Shown here piece by piece: positions 1 through 9,222 of a stretch of DNA of 64,000 bases. The DNA comes from Paraliobacillus sp. PM-2 (GTDB lineage Bacteria; Bacillota; Bacilli; Bacillales; Amphibacillaceae), in NCBI RefSeq assembly GCF_001368815.1, contig NZ_CTEI01000001.1:248001-312000 (forward strand), read 5' to 3'. The translations under genes were made by a program, and so were the position numbers. Within the stretch, counting starts at the first letter, position 1. Every line of letters starts with the position of its first letter. The notes under the pieces were generated by a model that made no database searches, was not told the DNA's origin, and saw only the letters and a list, made by a program, of their open reading frames with translations.

Positions 1-864
1 CAAGAAATGATTCAAGGTATCAACTCTGCTAAAGAAAATAATGCACACTTAGTTTTAGCTGATAGAAATATTCAAATTACATTTGCGAGGATTTGGGGCG
101 GAGTCGGTTTCAAAGGAAAAATGATGTTGTTGGGCCAGGTTTTTGCGGGTATTTTTACAAAAGAAACAATCACAGAAGAGGATTTAGAGAAAATGAAAAG
201 TCAGGATTCCATTCAATCGATATTGAATGAATTTACGGAGTCTTTCCCGCGATTAAAAAAGCCTTTAATCGATGAACGAGATCAATACTTAGCCCAAAAG
301 ATCAAACAAGCTCCAGGAGAAAAAATTGTTGCCGTACTAGGTGCAGCACATGTACCTGGTATTACGAAAGAAATTAAAAAAGATCATGATTTAAAAGCCT
401 TAACAAAAGTACCACCAAAATCGAAAGTGCCTAAAATAATTGGTTGGTCGATACCGATTTTAATTATTGCACTCATTGGATTTACTTTTCTAAATAACCC
501 TGCTGCTGGATGGCAACAAATGTTAAGTTGGTTATTGTGGAATGGTACCTTCTCTGCATTAGGGGTAGCGATTGGACTAGGTCACCCATTAGCCATTCTT
601 ACAGCATTTGTGGCTGCTCCAATTACATCGTTGAATCCATTAATTGCGGCCGGCTGGTTTGCTGGGTTTGTACAAGCTTTTGTCAAGCGACCACATGTTT
701 CTGACTTTGAACGTTTATCAGAAGATGTATTTAGTGTAAAAGGTTTCTGGAAAAACAAGGCAACTCGTGTGCTGTTAATCGTTGTATTGGCTAATCTGGG
801 AAGTACCTTAGGAACCATTATAGCAGGAACAGATGTTTTACGATTATTTATAAACAATATTTAA
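1..864 (+). CDS. TraB/PrgY-type membrane protein, 5' end outside window
   Basis: The frame is open from base 1, so the N-terminus lies upstream; 287 residues are visible. The motif GAAHVPGI near visible residue 113 is typical of TraB/GumN-type proteins, a family linked to pheromone shutdown in enterococci but of unclear biochemical role in Bacillaceae. The C-terminal half carries at least three hydrophobic segments (starting IIGWSIPILI, FSALGVAIGL and VLLIVVLANL), so it is a membrane protein. The gene ends just before a hairpin terminator. Family assignment is fairly sure; function is not known. Confidence 0.8.
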   Translation, partial: QEMIQGINSAKENNAHLVLADRNIQITFARIWGGVGFKGKMMLLGQVFAGIFTKETITEEDLEKMKSQDSIQSILNEFTESFPRLKKPLIDERDQYLAQKIKQAPGEKIVAVLGAAHVPGITKEIKKDHDLKALTKVPPKSKVPKIIGWSIPILIIALIGFTFLNNPAAGWQQMLSWLLWNGTFSALGVAIGLGHPLAILTAFVAAPITSLNPLIAAGWFAGFVQAFVKRPHVSDFERLSEDVFSVKGFWKNKATRVLLIVVLANLGSTLGTIIAGTDVLRLFINNI

Positions 865-870
865 AACACA

Positions 871-905
871 AAATCTCCACATCCAAATGGTGTGGAGATT
901 TTTTA
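871..905. terminator. Bidirectional hairpin terminator
   Basis: AAATCTCCACA (from 871) pairs with TGTGGAGATT (to 900) and a T run follows on the + strand; A-rich sequence on the other side gives a T run for the minus strand. It separates the convergent TraB-like and flavodoxin genes. Confidence 0.8.
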
Positions 906-1400
906 TTAGGGAATGTATCGTTCTTTATTTATTTCTGACGTAAATTGTTTTATAGCAGCAGTGTCCAAATGATGGCGGCTTTCCTTGATTCCTACAATTT
1001 TTTTAACTATTAAACGTTCTAGTGTATGAAGTTTGGAAAAGTCGTATATATAGCCAGGAAGCAAAAAAGACGTAGCGTGTTTGCGAAGCTTTTCTGAATA
1101 AGCTGCTTGCATCTCTCTTTTTACAACATTTTTATCTGGGTGCCCCGCGCATAAAAATAATCCAATAGGTTTCGTCAGTAATTGCTCTAGATGTGCATCG
1201 ATAAACTGTTTCATCTCTTTTTGTACTTTCCCCACATAGATGGATGCACCTAAAATAATCATATTTGCCTCAGAAAGATCGATCTCATTTTGTTCCTTTA
1301 AGTTAATTAAAATTGTTTTACCAGTTAATTGTTTGGCCAAATCGTTTGCAACGTATTTTGTAGTGCCGTGCTTTGTCGTATATAAAATATAGGTTGTCAT
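906..1400 (-). CDS. Flavodoxin-domain protein
   Basis: 164 residues. The N-terminus (ILYTTKHGTTKYVA) is a flavodoxin-type FMN phosphate-binding loop, followed by MIILGASIYVGK, a typical second strand-loop of the protoporphyrinogen-oxidase-like flavodoxin group. It is expected to be a soluble FMN electron carrier or quinone/porphyrinogen oxidoreductase; the substrate cannot be told. Its ATG overlaps the stop of the upstream membrane-protein gene (ATGA), and an AAGGAGG site lies within that gene, so the two are translationally coupled. It is the third gene of a tetR-membrane protein-flavodoxin operon. Confidence 0.75.
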   Translation of the reverse strand: MTTYILYTTKHGTTKYVANDLAKQLTGKTILINLKEQNEIDLSEANMIILGASIYVGKVQKEMKQFIDAHLEQLLTKPIGLFLCAGHPDKNVVKREMQAAYSEKLRKHATSFLLPGYIYDFSKLHTLERLIVKKIVGIKESRHHLDTAAIKQFTSEINKERYIP

Positions 1401-2278
1401 TTAACACACGCCTCCTTATCACCTTTTATGTGTCTAAAAAGAAGATATAGAATAAAGATAATCATCAGGTTTAAGATGGGAAATAAAATAATATTAGCTA
1501 GTTGAAGTTGAACACCCTCCAACACTTGCATGATCACCATGGCAGTTACTGCGGAGGACAATGTAAAGCATTTTATTAAGATCACTGTTCCAATTAGATA
1601 CCCAAGTGGTCGTTTGCGAATAAATAAAATACCGCTTAAAATGCCGATTGGTATAATAAATCCAAGATCTAATGCTTGAATAGGTAGAGTGGTGTAATGT
1701 TGTAAAGAGGTTGGAGAAATTCCTTCGATTAATGGCGGGACTATCATCCCCATCCACAGAAACAAAATGATTACACAGAAGCCAATGATAAAACCACCTA
1801 TCAATCTAGTGGGCATTGCTTTATCACAAATCTGTGCTAATTCTCTCGGTTTTATAGACATAAAGGATAAAGTAAAAGCAAAAAAAGAAGTGGACATTAG
1901 TAATACATAAAGGATAAAGAAACCATTATATTGTGCTAGAAAAGTATAGGATGTGTACGTGTATAGAAAATATCCCAATGTTCCGGTTAATAAAAGTCTA
2001 CCTTTAAAGGAATTTTTTTTAATTAATAAAAGAGAAACGAGTAATAATGGAATGCCAAATAGTAGCGTAATAAAATCCTGTGCAATCGCTTGTGAAGCAA
2101 TAGAAACAGAATCATATTGATACAAGCCAGCACCTAAAAGTTCCACCGTTTCTCCTCTGAATGTTTTAATTGTATAGCTATTCGTAGAATCAAAGGTAAT
2201 GATTCCATAGATAGAGACAAATGCCGCAATCATACTAATTAATATTGTAAGCCGTGAAATAGTTTTTTGAACGTTCAT
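1397..2278 (-). CDS. Polytopic membrane protein of unknown function
   Basis: 293 residues with about eight hydrophobic segments (for example LTILISMIAAFVSIYGI, LLLVSLLLI, FIIGFCVIILFLWMGMIV) and no recognisable catalytic motif. It begins directly after the TetR stop codon (AAAGGAGAGGACTAA before the ATG) and overlaps the flavodoxin gene by four bases. Position between a TetR repressor and a flavodoxin suggests a stress- or ligand-inducible unit. I do not recognise the family. Confidence 0.6.
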   Translation of the reverse strand: MNVQKTISRLTILISMIAAFVSIYGIITFDSTNSYTIKTFRGETVELLGAGLYQYDSVSIASQAIAQDFITLLFGIPLLLVSLLLIKKNSFKGRLLLTGTLGYFLYTYTSYTFLAQYNGFFILYVLLMSTSFFAFTLSFMSIKPRELAQICDKAMPTRLIGGFIIGFCVIILFLWMGMIVPPLIEGISPTSLQHYTTLPIQALDLGFIIPIGILSGILFIRKRPLGYLIGTVILIKCFTLSSAVTAMVIMQVLEGVQLQLANIILFPILNLMIIFILYLLFRHIKGDKEACVK

Positions 2279-2914
2279 TTAGTCCTCTCCTTTCATTAGT
2301 TGATCATACAATAAACTATGTTGAACAAAAGTAATATGCTGATCAATGAAATAATCTATCCATTCCGCTGAAATAATTGTTTCCGTTATCATTCGAATAA
2401 TTAATCCAAATGTACTAGTCCAAATGGTTTGAGCTTTCATTTGAATCATTTGTTTATCTGTTTTGCCTTCATATAGTGATTCAATTTGGTTAAAAAGTAA
2501 TTGTAGTGCTGGACGATTGTCGAATGTTGAAACAGATAAAACAGACGTATGCTTTAAGATTTCTGGTTTATCTTGAAGCATCACGTATTTATATACTTCT
2601 TTGTTTTTGAGTGCTTCTTTTATATAACTTCGGAGACAATTGCTAAGGTTAACAAGTGGTTTGTTATTTGGGTCGTGCGCTTTAAATAATGTATCAACAA
2701 TTTTTTTATATTCTTTCTCCATTACAGAGTTAATAATATCCTCTTTATTACTAAAGTAGTGATAAATCATTGCTGGTGAATATTCCATTTTATCTGTAAG
2801 CTTCCGAATCGATAGCTTATCAATACCTTCTTTAATCATTATATCCTTTGCGGTTTTTAAGATCAGTGCGTATGTTTCCTTCTTTCTTCGTTCGATTCGG
2901 TCTTTAGATCCCAT
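2279..2914 (-). CDS. TetR/AcrR family transcriptional regulator
   Basis: 211 residues. The N-terminal helix-turn-helix (about residues 12-58, ending MIYHYFSNKEDIINSVME) is a canonical TetR DNA-binding domain; the C-terminal ligand-binding domain is divergent as usual. It is the first gene of a three-gene operon with a membrane protein and a flavodoxin, and it probably represses that operon. An inverted repeat at 2945-2965, just upstream, is a likely operator. Start chosen at ATG 2914 behind an AAAAAGGAG site. Confidence 0.88.
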   Translation of the reverse strand: MGSKDRIERRKKETYALILKTAKDIMIKEGIDKLSIRKLTDKMEYSPAMIYHYFSNKEDIINSVMEKEYKKIVDTLFKAHDPNNKPLVNLSNCLRSYIKEALKNKEVYKYVMLQDKPEILKHTSVLSVSTFDNRPALQLLFNQIESLYEGKTDKQMIQMKAQTIWTSTFGLIIRMITETIISAEWIDYFIDQHITFVQHSLLYDQLMKGED

Positions 2915-2944
2915 AAAAAAACTCCTTTTTTAAATGGTGTTAAT

Positions 2945-2965
2945 TTGTTAAACGCTGTTTAGTAA
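2945..2965. promoter_or_regulatory. Candidate TetR operator
   Basis: Imperfect palindrome centred on TAAAC-gct-GTTTA (2949-2961), extended by TT/AA at the outer ends, 30-50 bases upstream of the TetR start codon. Size and position fit autoregulation. No ligand can be inferred. Confidence 0.4.
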
Positions 2966-2998
2966 AGTGTACAATAGATACAATGAAATAAAAAGATA

Positions 2999-3040
2999 AA
3001 AACATGAGATGTCACATAAAATACATATCTCATGTTTTAG
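2999..3040 (-). terminator. Terminator of the LysR gene
   Basis: AAAACATGAGAT (2999-3010) pairs with ATCTCATGTTTT (3027-3038). Read on the minus strand the stem is followed by a T-rich tract, directly after the LysR stop codon, which lies within it. Confidence 0.7.
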
Positions 3041-3926
3041 ACCTTCCATATACGTTAGTTAGGAGTTGTAAAAATGCTTCTACATTTTTCTTCTCTTTCA
3101 TAATAGGTGAAAGAATATAGGAAAATGTTCGTGTCAATGACTTCTTGCTAACAGGCAATTTGCTCAGATTTCCCTCTGCTACTTCTCGTTCAATCACACT
3201 TGTTGAGAGTAATGAAATCCCTTTTCCTTGCATCAGGGTTTCTTTAATTCCTTGATTACTACTAATTGTCAGGAAAGCTGTTGCTTTGAGCCCTTCTTTA
3301 CGAATCACATGATACAGATACTCCCTTGTTCCAGAACCTTCCTCTCTGGTAATCCATAGTTGATTATCTAATGCTCTTATGGATAGCGACTTTCTTTTTG
3401 CTAAAGAATGATTAGATGAGGCAACAAAGTAAAGCTGATCTTCCATAAACGGGTGTACTTCAATTTCCTTTTCATTTGTTTGTCCCTCAATCAAACCAAT
3501 ATCTACTTGAAGGAGTTTAACTGATCGAACAATTTCTTCAGTGTTTCCAATAACAGCTTCCAACATAAGATTGGGATAGGTTTCTTGTAAGTCGATAAGT
3601 AAAGCGGGTAAGATATATTCTCCAATTGTAAAACTGGCTCCAATTGTTAGTGAGCCGGATACGGCATGGTGATGACTAATGATTTCTTGTTTAGCACTAG
3701 TATAAATCGATAATAATTGCTTTGCGCGATGATAAAGGATTTCTCCTGTAGGTGTTAAACGAAACCCTTTACGGGAGCGGTCTAACAATTGAGTGTCAAA
3801 CGCATTTTCTAAATTTTTAATATGTAAGCTAACACTTGGTTGTGATATTAATAATTTTTCAGCCGTCTTTGTAAAATTACCTACTTCAACTAATGTGATA
3901 AATGTTTGAAGTGCATCTAAATGCAT
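3030..3926 (-). CDS. LysR-type regulator (YeiE/CysL-like)
   Basis: 298 residues from ATG 3926 (AGGAGGGTGATT before it); the frame stays open further upstream, but there is no ribosome binding site there. Residues 1-60 (MHLDALQTFITLVEVGNF, then ISQPSVSLHIKNLE) are the LysR winged helix-turn-helix, followed by the substrate-binding domain from about residue 90. It is divergent from a YeiH-type exporter, an arrangement well known for YeiE-YeiH pairs, so it most likely controls that gene. The effector (sulfite or another anion) is inferred from such pairs, not seen. Confidence 0.88.
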   Translation of the reverse strand: MHLDALQTFITLVEVGNFTKTAEKLLISQPSVSLHIKNLENAFDTQLLDRSRKGFRLTPTGEILYHRAKQLLSIYTSAKQEIISHHHAVSGSLTIGASFTIGEYILPALLIDLQETYPNLMLEAVIGNTEEIVRSVKLLQVDIGLIEGQTNEKEIEVHPFMEDQLYFVASSNHSLAKRKSLSIRALDNQLWITREEGSGTREYLYHVIRKEGLKATAFLTISSNQGIKETLMQGKGISLLSTSVIEREVAEGNLSKLPVSKKSLTRTFSYILSPIMKEKKNVEAFLQLLTNVYGRSKT

Positions 3927-3950
3927 AATCACCCTCCTATTATTAAAAAA

Positions 3951-3965
3951 ATTAATAAGGTTAAT
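3951..3965. promoter_or_regulatory. Candidate LysR operator between lysR and yeiH-like gene
   Basis: ATTAA-taagg-TTAAT is a perfect inverted repeat with the T-N11-A spacing usual for LysR boxes, in the 112-base divergent intergenic region. AT-rich sequence makes chance repeats likely, so this is only suggestive. Confidence 0.35.
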
Positions 3966-4038
3966 TAGATATATGTATTTTACTAATATATTATTCAGGC
4001 GTAAAGTAGAGACGAGAAAAGAATAAGGAAGTGTTTTG

Positions 4039-5052
4039 ATGGTAAAAAAAATAAATAAAGGTTTTATACAGGGAATTGGTTTAACGCTATTACTTGCAGT
4101 CATAGCAAAATTTATTGCGCGTTTACCTTTCTTTTCAATTTTAGGAGCATTGGTAATAGCCATTTTACTTGGTGCTGTTTGGAAGTTTGCAATTGGAAAA
4201 AGAGAGCAGTGGGAAGCAGGTATTGGCTTTTCTAGTAAGAAATTATTACGTATCGGTATTATTCTGCTTGGTATGCGTCTAAATCTGATTGATATTTATC
4301 AAGCTGGTAGTAATGTTTTTATGGTCGCTATTATTCAAGTTACCTTTGCTTTAATCGTTGTGTATAGTTTAACTCGATTATTTGGAGTAGAGAGAAAACT
4401 TGGTATTTTGACTGCTTGTGGTACTGCTATTTGTGGGGCGGCAGCTGTTGTTGCTATTGCTCCATACATTAAAGCAAAAGATAATGAAACAGCAATTGGT
4501 GCTTCTACAGTAGCCATATTGGGCACGATTTTTACGCTTGTTTATACTGTTCTCTATAGCGTGTTAGGTTTAAGCCCGTTAGGTTATGGTGTGTTTGCGG
4601 GCGGAACATTACATGAAGTGGCGCATGTCATTGCAGCTGCTGATGTAGGTGGTGTAGCCGCCGTAGACATGGCGGTTATTGTGAAGCTTACTAGGGTAGC
4701 GTTATTAGTTCCAGTAGCATTATTCGTTGGTTATTTCTTTAGAAAAGCACAAGGAAATCAAAATGGTACGAAAGAAAAAGCTTTTTCATTTTCATCTGTT
4801 CCGTGGTTTATTTTAGGATTTTTAGCTATGAGTGGTGTGCATACAATAGGGATCTTCTCAGAAGGCATAGCTTTAAAGGTGGTTGATTTAGCTTATCTTC
4901 TGATAGGAATGGCAATGGCTGGTCTGGGGTTAAACGTGGACCTAAAAACGTTCCGTAAGTGGGGGATGAAGGCATTTGCAGCAGCATTCATAGGTTCTGT
5001 CTTATTATCTATTTTAGGTTATATTTTAGTGCGACTATTCGGTTTACAGTAG
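4039..5052 (+). CDS. YeiH-type putative anion/sulfate exporter
   Basis: 337 residues, about ten hydrophobic segments. The sequence (GIILLGMRLNL, LTACGTAICGAAAVVAIAP, GGTLHEVAHVIAAA) matches the UPF0324/YeiH family, annotated as putative sulfate exporters. ATG 4039 is preferred over the adjacent TTG because AAGGAAGTG lies at proper distance. The LysR gene is divergent upstream. Transport of sulfate, sulfite or a related anion is family annotation and has little direct proof. Confidence 0.85.
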   Translation: MVKKINKGFIQGIGLTLLLAVIAKFIARLPFFSILGALVIAILLGAVWKFAIGKREQWEAGIGFSSKKLLRIGIILLGMRLNLIDIYQAGSNVFMVAIIQVTFALIVVYSLTRLFGVERKLGILTACGTAICGAAAVVAIAPYIKAKDNETAIGASTVAILGTIFTLVYTVLYSVLGLSPLGYGVFAGGTLHEVAHVIAAADVGGVAAVDMAVIVKLTRVALLVPVALFVGYFFRKAQGNQNGTKEKAFSFSSVPWFILGFLAMSGVHTIGIFSEGIALKVVDLAYLLIGMAMAGLGLNVDLKTFRKWGMKAFAAAFIGSVLLSILGYILVRLFGLQ

Positions 5053-5205
5053 AAGAAGTTATTGTATTATTATTAGTTGCTGTAAGTGCGCTTTGGGTAA
5101 TTGGTTTTACATTTAGACAGTCTATCTATCATTGTATTACTAATCAATTTCATCGTCCGTTTCCTACGAGTCCAGTTACATCAAAAAAGACGATTTCATA
5201 GAAAG

Positions 5206-5237
5206 GAAAGTATCCATATAGGATGCTTTCTTTTTTT
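5206..5237 (+). terminator. Rho-independent terminator
   Basis: GAAAGTATCC (5206-5215) pairs with GGATGCTTTC (5221-5230) over a 5-base loop, followed by seven or more T. It ends the YeiH-type transcript about 155 bases after the stop. Confidence 0.75.
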
Positions 5238-5312
5238 ACCTTTTTCGATATTGGTTTGAGGCATGGGAAAAGGGGAAAGGAATATAGGTAGTGAAAGAAA
5301 TGAGGGTGTAGA

Positions 5313-6767
5313 ATGACGGATAATACAATTATTGTGTGGTTTCGAAAAGATTTACGCTTGCATGACAATCCAGCACTAGCACATGCAGCAAATTATGGTG
5401 CAATTGTACCTGTCTATATTTTGTCAGAAGAAGAGGATCAAACAATCGGTTCAGCGAGTAAATGGTGGTTACATCATAGCTTGCAACATGTAACCGATCA
5501 ATTAGCAAGCTATCGAGTTCCTTTGATTATTCGAAAAGGGTCTAGTAAACACGTATTAGATAGACTAGTAAAAGAAACAAATGCTTCTGCTATCTATTTT
5601 AATAAACGATATGAGCCTGTGATTAGAGAAAAGGATGAAGTGTTGATTGAACAATTGCAGGAGATAAATATTGACATAAAAACGTTTGAGTCTGCATTGT
5701 TGTTCTCACCAGGATCCGTTACTAATAAAAAAGGAGAACCTTATAAGATATTCACTCCTTTCTGGAAGCAAGCACGTAAACAGCCTGTCTCGTCACTCGT
5801 GCTTTTGCCCAATCATATAGAGTCGGGTGTATCAAATGATTTTATTATAGGAGAAGTTGATGATTTAGCTTTATTACCCAAACATCCATGGACAAGCAAA
5901 TTTCATACCTATTGGAAGCCTGGGGAACAAAATGCAAAAGCCCAGTGGAATTATTTTTTGGAAGAAGATATTATGAGCTATGATAAAGAACGTGATTATT
6001 TAGCCAAAAATCGAGTGTCTCAGCTTTCTCCACATTTAGCATGGGGAGAAATTAGTCCACGATTATTATGGCATGATATTCAAGATAAGTTAATACAATT
6101 AGATAACAAACAACAAGAAGAAGCGCATGGTGAAGTGGAGTCCTTTTTACGACAGCTTGTGTGGCGTGATTTTGCATATCACCAACTAGTTGCATTTCCG
6201 CATGTTATTGATGAACCATTAAAGCCAATGTTTAAAGTATTTGCTTGGCAAGACAATAAGAAGGCTTTGGAACGATGGAAGAAAGGACAAACAGGTTATC
6301 CCCTTATTGACGCAGGAATGCGTGAACTGTGGGAAACGGGGTGGATGCATAATCGAGTTCGAATGATTACTGCTTCCTTTTTAGTTAAACATTTACTGAT
6401 TCACTGGAAAGAAGGTGCTGCATGGTTTCGTGATACATTAGTTGATCATGATTTAGCAAATAACATCATGGGGTGGCAATGGGTCGCTGGATCGGGCTAT
6501 GACGCTTCTCCGTATTTTCGAATATTTAATCCCATTACGCAAGGTAATAAATTTGATCCTAATGCTCGATATATACGTAAGTGGATACCAGAAATTGTGG
6601 CACTCCCTACTAAGTATTTATTTTCTCCGTGGACTGCACCAAAGAGTGTATTGGACGAGGCGGGTATTGTTTTAGGAGAGACATATCCTGAGCCAATGGT
6701 GGATCATAAAGCAAGTCGAGAACGAGCACTAGCAACTTATTATGATATGAAGGAGGAAAGCAAATGA
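5313..6767 (+). CDS. phrB: Deoxyribodipyrimidine photolyase
   Basis: 484 residues, the usual length of a class I CPD photolyase, which uses FADH- and blue light to split cyclobutane pyrimidine dimers. The N-terminal antenna domain starts VWFRKDLRLHDNPAL. The C-terminal FAD domain has the diagnostic stretches GWMHNRVRMI and DLANNIMGWQWVAG followed by DASPYFRIFNP. Start ATG 5313 follows GAGGG. The stop overlaps the ATG of the next gene (ATGA), so the two form an operon. The antenna cofactor is not evident. Confidence 0.96.
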   Translation: MTDNTIIVWFRKDLRLHDNPALAHAANYGAIVPVYILSEEEDQTIGSASKWWLHHSLQHVTDQLASYRVPLIIRKGSSKHVLDRLVKETNASAIYFNKRYEPVIREKDEVLIEQLQEINIDIKTFESALLFSPGSVTNKKGEPYKIFTPFWKQARKQPVSSLVLLPNHIESGVSNDFIIGEVDDLALLPKHPWTSKFHTYWKPGEQNAKAQWNYFLEEDIMSYDKERDYLAKNRVSQLSPHLAWGEISPRLLWHDIQDKLIQLDNKQQEEAHGEVESFLRQLVWRDFAYHQLVAFPHVIDEPLKPMFKVFAWQDNKKALERWKKGQTGYPLIDAGMRELWETGWMHNRVRMITASFLVKHLLIHWKEGAAWFRDTLVDHDLANNIMGWQWVAGSGYDASPYFRIFNPITQGNKFDPNARYIRKWIPEIVALPTKYLFSPWTAPKSVLDEAGIVLGETYPEPMVDHKASRERALATYYDMKEESK

Positions 6768-7492
6768 AGGTGTTTGTATCTAACCTTGTTGCAATTTTGA
6801 TGGTGATCATTGTCAATGCGTTAGCGAATATTTTACCAATTAATGGACAAACAACAGGTGAAATCTCAAATCGACTACCGGTTTTATTTACACCAGCAGG
6901 TTATGTTTTTAGTATATGGGGATTGATTTATCTCCTTTTAGTAATATGGGTGTTGTGTCAGCTTCCATCGCAAAGAAGAGACTTGCCTTTATATCAAGAA
7001 ACATATGGTTTGTTTTGGCTTAGTTGTGTTCTGAATGTGTCTTGGATTTTATTATGGCACTATAATTACTTTGCCTTTACGGTTGTTGTGATGATTGGTT
7101 TATTACTTACTTTAATTGCATTGTATCAAAAGGTAAAGGTAAGAAAGCAAAATGCCTTTGACTTATTACCATTCTCTATTTATCTAGGCTGGATTAGTGT
7201 AGCTACAATTGCTAACATAAGTTACTATCTCGTCTATATTGATTGGGAAGGGTTTGGTTTATCTGATCAAATCTGGACAATGATTATGCTTGTCGTTGCG
7301 GCGTTATTAGCTATTTGGTTTCGTTGGACACAGCGTGATATCTTTTATCCACTTGTATTCATTTGGGCGATTATAGGTATAGGTATAAAAAATCAAGAAG
7401 CATTTCCTATTGTCAGTTATTTTTCATATGGTATTGCGGTTATTATATTTATTTCTTTATTTATTCGTAAAAAAGAGCGCATATTTAGCTAA
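6764..7492 (+). CDS. TspO/MBR-related membrane protein
   Basis: 242 residues, about six transmembrane segments. The stretch LFTPAGYVFSIWGLIYLLL resembles the FTPP.W.F...W..LY signature of tryptophan-rich sensory protein TspO, a tetrapyrrole-binding membrane protein, but the protein is longer than classical TspO (about 160 residues). It overlaps the photolyase gene by four bases. A link to light or porphyrin stress is an inference from family and neighbour. Confidence 0.65.
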   Translation: MKVFVSNLVAILMVIIVNALANILPINGQTTGEISNRLPVLFTPAGYVFSIWGLIYLLLVIWVLCQLPSQRRDLPLYQETYGLFWLSCVLNVSWILLWHYNYFAFTVVVMIGLLLTLIALYQKVKVRKQNAFDLLPFSIYLGWISVATIANISYYLVYIDWEGFGLSDQIWTMIMLVVAALLAIWFRWTQRDIFYPLVFIWAIIGIGIKNQEAFPIVSYFSYGIAVIIFISLFIRKKERIFS

Positions 7493-7530
7493 AAAGTTTT
7501 TAGAGTAACCTTTATAAAGGTAATTACGTA

Positions 7531-7593
7531 GAGGTAAAAGTCGAACGATTGTGAATGGAACAAACAAGTTTAGCTTATCGTACGACTTTTATC
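7531..7593. terminator. Long hairpin between convergent genes
   Basis: GGTAAAAGTCGAACGAT (from about 7533) pairs imperfectly with ATCGTACGACTTTTATC (to about 7593); T- and A-rich tails lie on both sides. It separates the convergent TspO-like and class V aminotransferase genes. Confidence 0.6.
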
Positions 7594-7617
7594 TTTGCAA
7601 AACAGGGTTTATTGTCT

Positions 7618-9129
7618 TTAAAATGTAAATAATTGATTTAAATTAACATTAGATTTTTCTTTTTCGTTTTTGTAAATAAATGTATCCTTATTTGCATCAT
7701 AAATATAATCTTTCTCCCATTTATGCACATTATTCATTACTAGTTGAATTGCTTGAATAGTATCTTTTATTTCTTGATTAGACATCACTGGGTGGAATGA
7801 AATGCGTACCCATCCTGGTTTTAGCGACATATTACCGGCTTCAACAGATTGCACCATTTTTTCAGAAAGGCTGGAGTCGATATTTAATAAATAATGCCCA
7901 TATGGTCCAGCGCAAGAACAGCCACCTCTGGTTTGGATACCAAATCGATCATTTAATAATTTGACAAATAAATGATGATGGATATCTTTTGCACAGAAAG
8001 CAATAATACCTAAGCAAGGCTGTGTAGAAGGATAACCTAAAATGTCTATTCCATTTATGTTTTCTAATGCTGGTATAAAAAGCTTTAATATCTCCTGTTT
8101 TCGAAAATGCATTTCTTCTGTTCCCATTGCTTCTTTTAATCTAATTGCTAATGCGGCACGAATAAGTTGTAAAAACCCAGGTGTCCCACCATCTTCTCTA
8201 GCTTCTAATTGATCATCGTATTTATAACCCCCCCATTTATCTGTCCATAAGACAGTCCCGCCTCCAGGATTGTCTGGTATATCACTTGTTATTAACTTTT
8301 CAGAGACAATTAAAATACCACTAGAACCAGGACCTCCTAAGAACTTGTGTGGAGAGAATAATATTCCATCAAGCTTTTCTAATGGATGTGTCGGATGCAT
8401 ATTTATATCGTTGTAGGGTGCAGATGCAGCAAAGTCAACAAAACAGATCCCTCCATGCTCATGCATGATTTTTGCTAATTGATGGTAATCTGTTTGAAAT
8501 CCTGTTACATTTGAACAAGCAGTAAAGGCACCAATTTTTGTTTTTCGGTTTGCATAAAGGTGAAGGTTAGACTTTAATTCTTCTGTATCAATATTACCTT
8601 TTTTATCAGGTGGCAGCATAATCACATCACCGATTGTCTCTTTCCAGGATAAATAATTAGAGTGGTGTTCCATATGACTTACAAAAATAACTGGTCGGTC
8701 TACTTCTTTTATTTTTATCTTTTTCTGTAGCCCCTCTGGTGCCCTAATACCTAATAACCGTTGTAATTTATTTACTGCATCCGTCATTCCCGTACCTGTT
8801 GCAACCAGTATATCATCTGCTCGAGCATTCACATGATTCTTTATAATGTGTTTCGCTTCCTCATATGCCTCTGTTGTTGTCATGCCAGTAACAGTAGACT
8901 CTGTATGCGTATTTCCGATGAAGGGACCAATTGCGTTCATTAATTTTGATTCGAGTGGTTGATATAATCGGCCACTCGCTGTCCAGTCAGCGTAAATCAT
9001 TTTTTTATATCCATAAGGTGTCTTGATACGTTGATTGCTACCTATTATCTGTTGACGATAAGGTTTAAAATATTCTTCCAGTTCTCCAGTAGGGTAATGC
9101 GTTTTTGTTCCGATTCTAGCTCTAAACAT
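7618..9129 (-). CDS. Class V aminotransferase-fold PLP enzyme (cysteine desulfurase-like)
   Basis: 503 residues from ATG 9129, which follows GGAAAGGTGG at good spacing; an ATG nine codons upstream has no ribosome binding site. The PLP lysine is in LFSPHKFLGGPGSSG, and a cysteine-rich loop RGGCSCAGPYGHYLL sits where NifS/SufS-type desulfurases carry their catalytic cysteine. It is longer than SufS (about 405 residues). The DsrE-like gene just upstream on the same strand supports a role in sulfur handling. The substrate is unproven. Confidence 0.8.
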   Translation of the reverse strand: MFRARIGTKTHYPTGELEEYFKPYRQQIIGSNQRIKTPYGYKKMIYADWTASGRLYQPLESKLMNAIGPFIGNTHTESTVTGMTTTEAYEEAKHIIKNHVNARADDILVATGTGMTDAVNKLQRLLGIRAPEGLQKKIKIKEVDRPVIFVSHMEHHSNYLSWKETIGDVIMLPPDKKGNIDTEELKSNLHLYANRKTKIGAFTACSNVTGFQTDYHQLAKIMHEHGGICFVDFAASAPYNDINMHPTHPLEKLDGILFSPHKFLGGPGSSGILIVSEKLITSDIPDNPGGGTVLWTDKWGGYKYDDQLEAREDGGTPGFLQLIRAALAIRLKEAMGTEEMHFRKQEILKLFIPALENINGIDILGYPSTQPCLGIIAFCAKDIHHHLFVKLLNDRFGIQTRGGCSCAGPYGHYLLNIDSSLSEKMVQSVEAGNMSLKPGWVRISFHPVMSNQEIKDTIQAIQLVMNNVHKWEKDYIYDANKDTFIYKNEKEKSNVNLNQLFTF

Positions 9130-9222
9130 TCTTCTTCCACCTTTCCGATCGATCATACTATATCATTAGCCTATGCTGGGCGAGTAAAAATGTTAGAGCG
9201 ATTATTAAGGTGGAGTAAAAAA

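Noticed and set aside
3030-4163. 377-residue version of the LysR protein
   Set aside because: The extra N-terminus runs antisense into the YeiH-type gene and has no ribosome binding site; ATG 3926 is behind AGGAGGG and starts exactly at the family N-terminus.
4959-5201. 80-codon frame overlapping the end of the YeiH-type gene, with a hydrophobic stretch VIVLLLVAVSALWVIGFTF
   Set aside because: The start lies deep inside the upstream gene, no ribosome binding site or later start codon was found, and the frame shadows the upstream gene. A small membrane peptide cannot be excluded.
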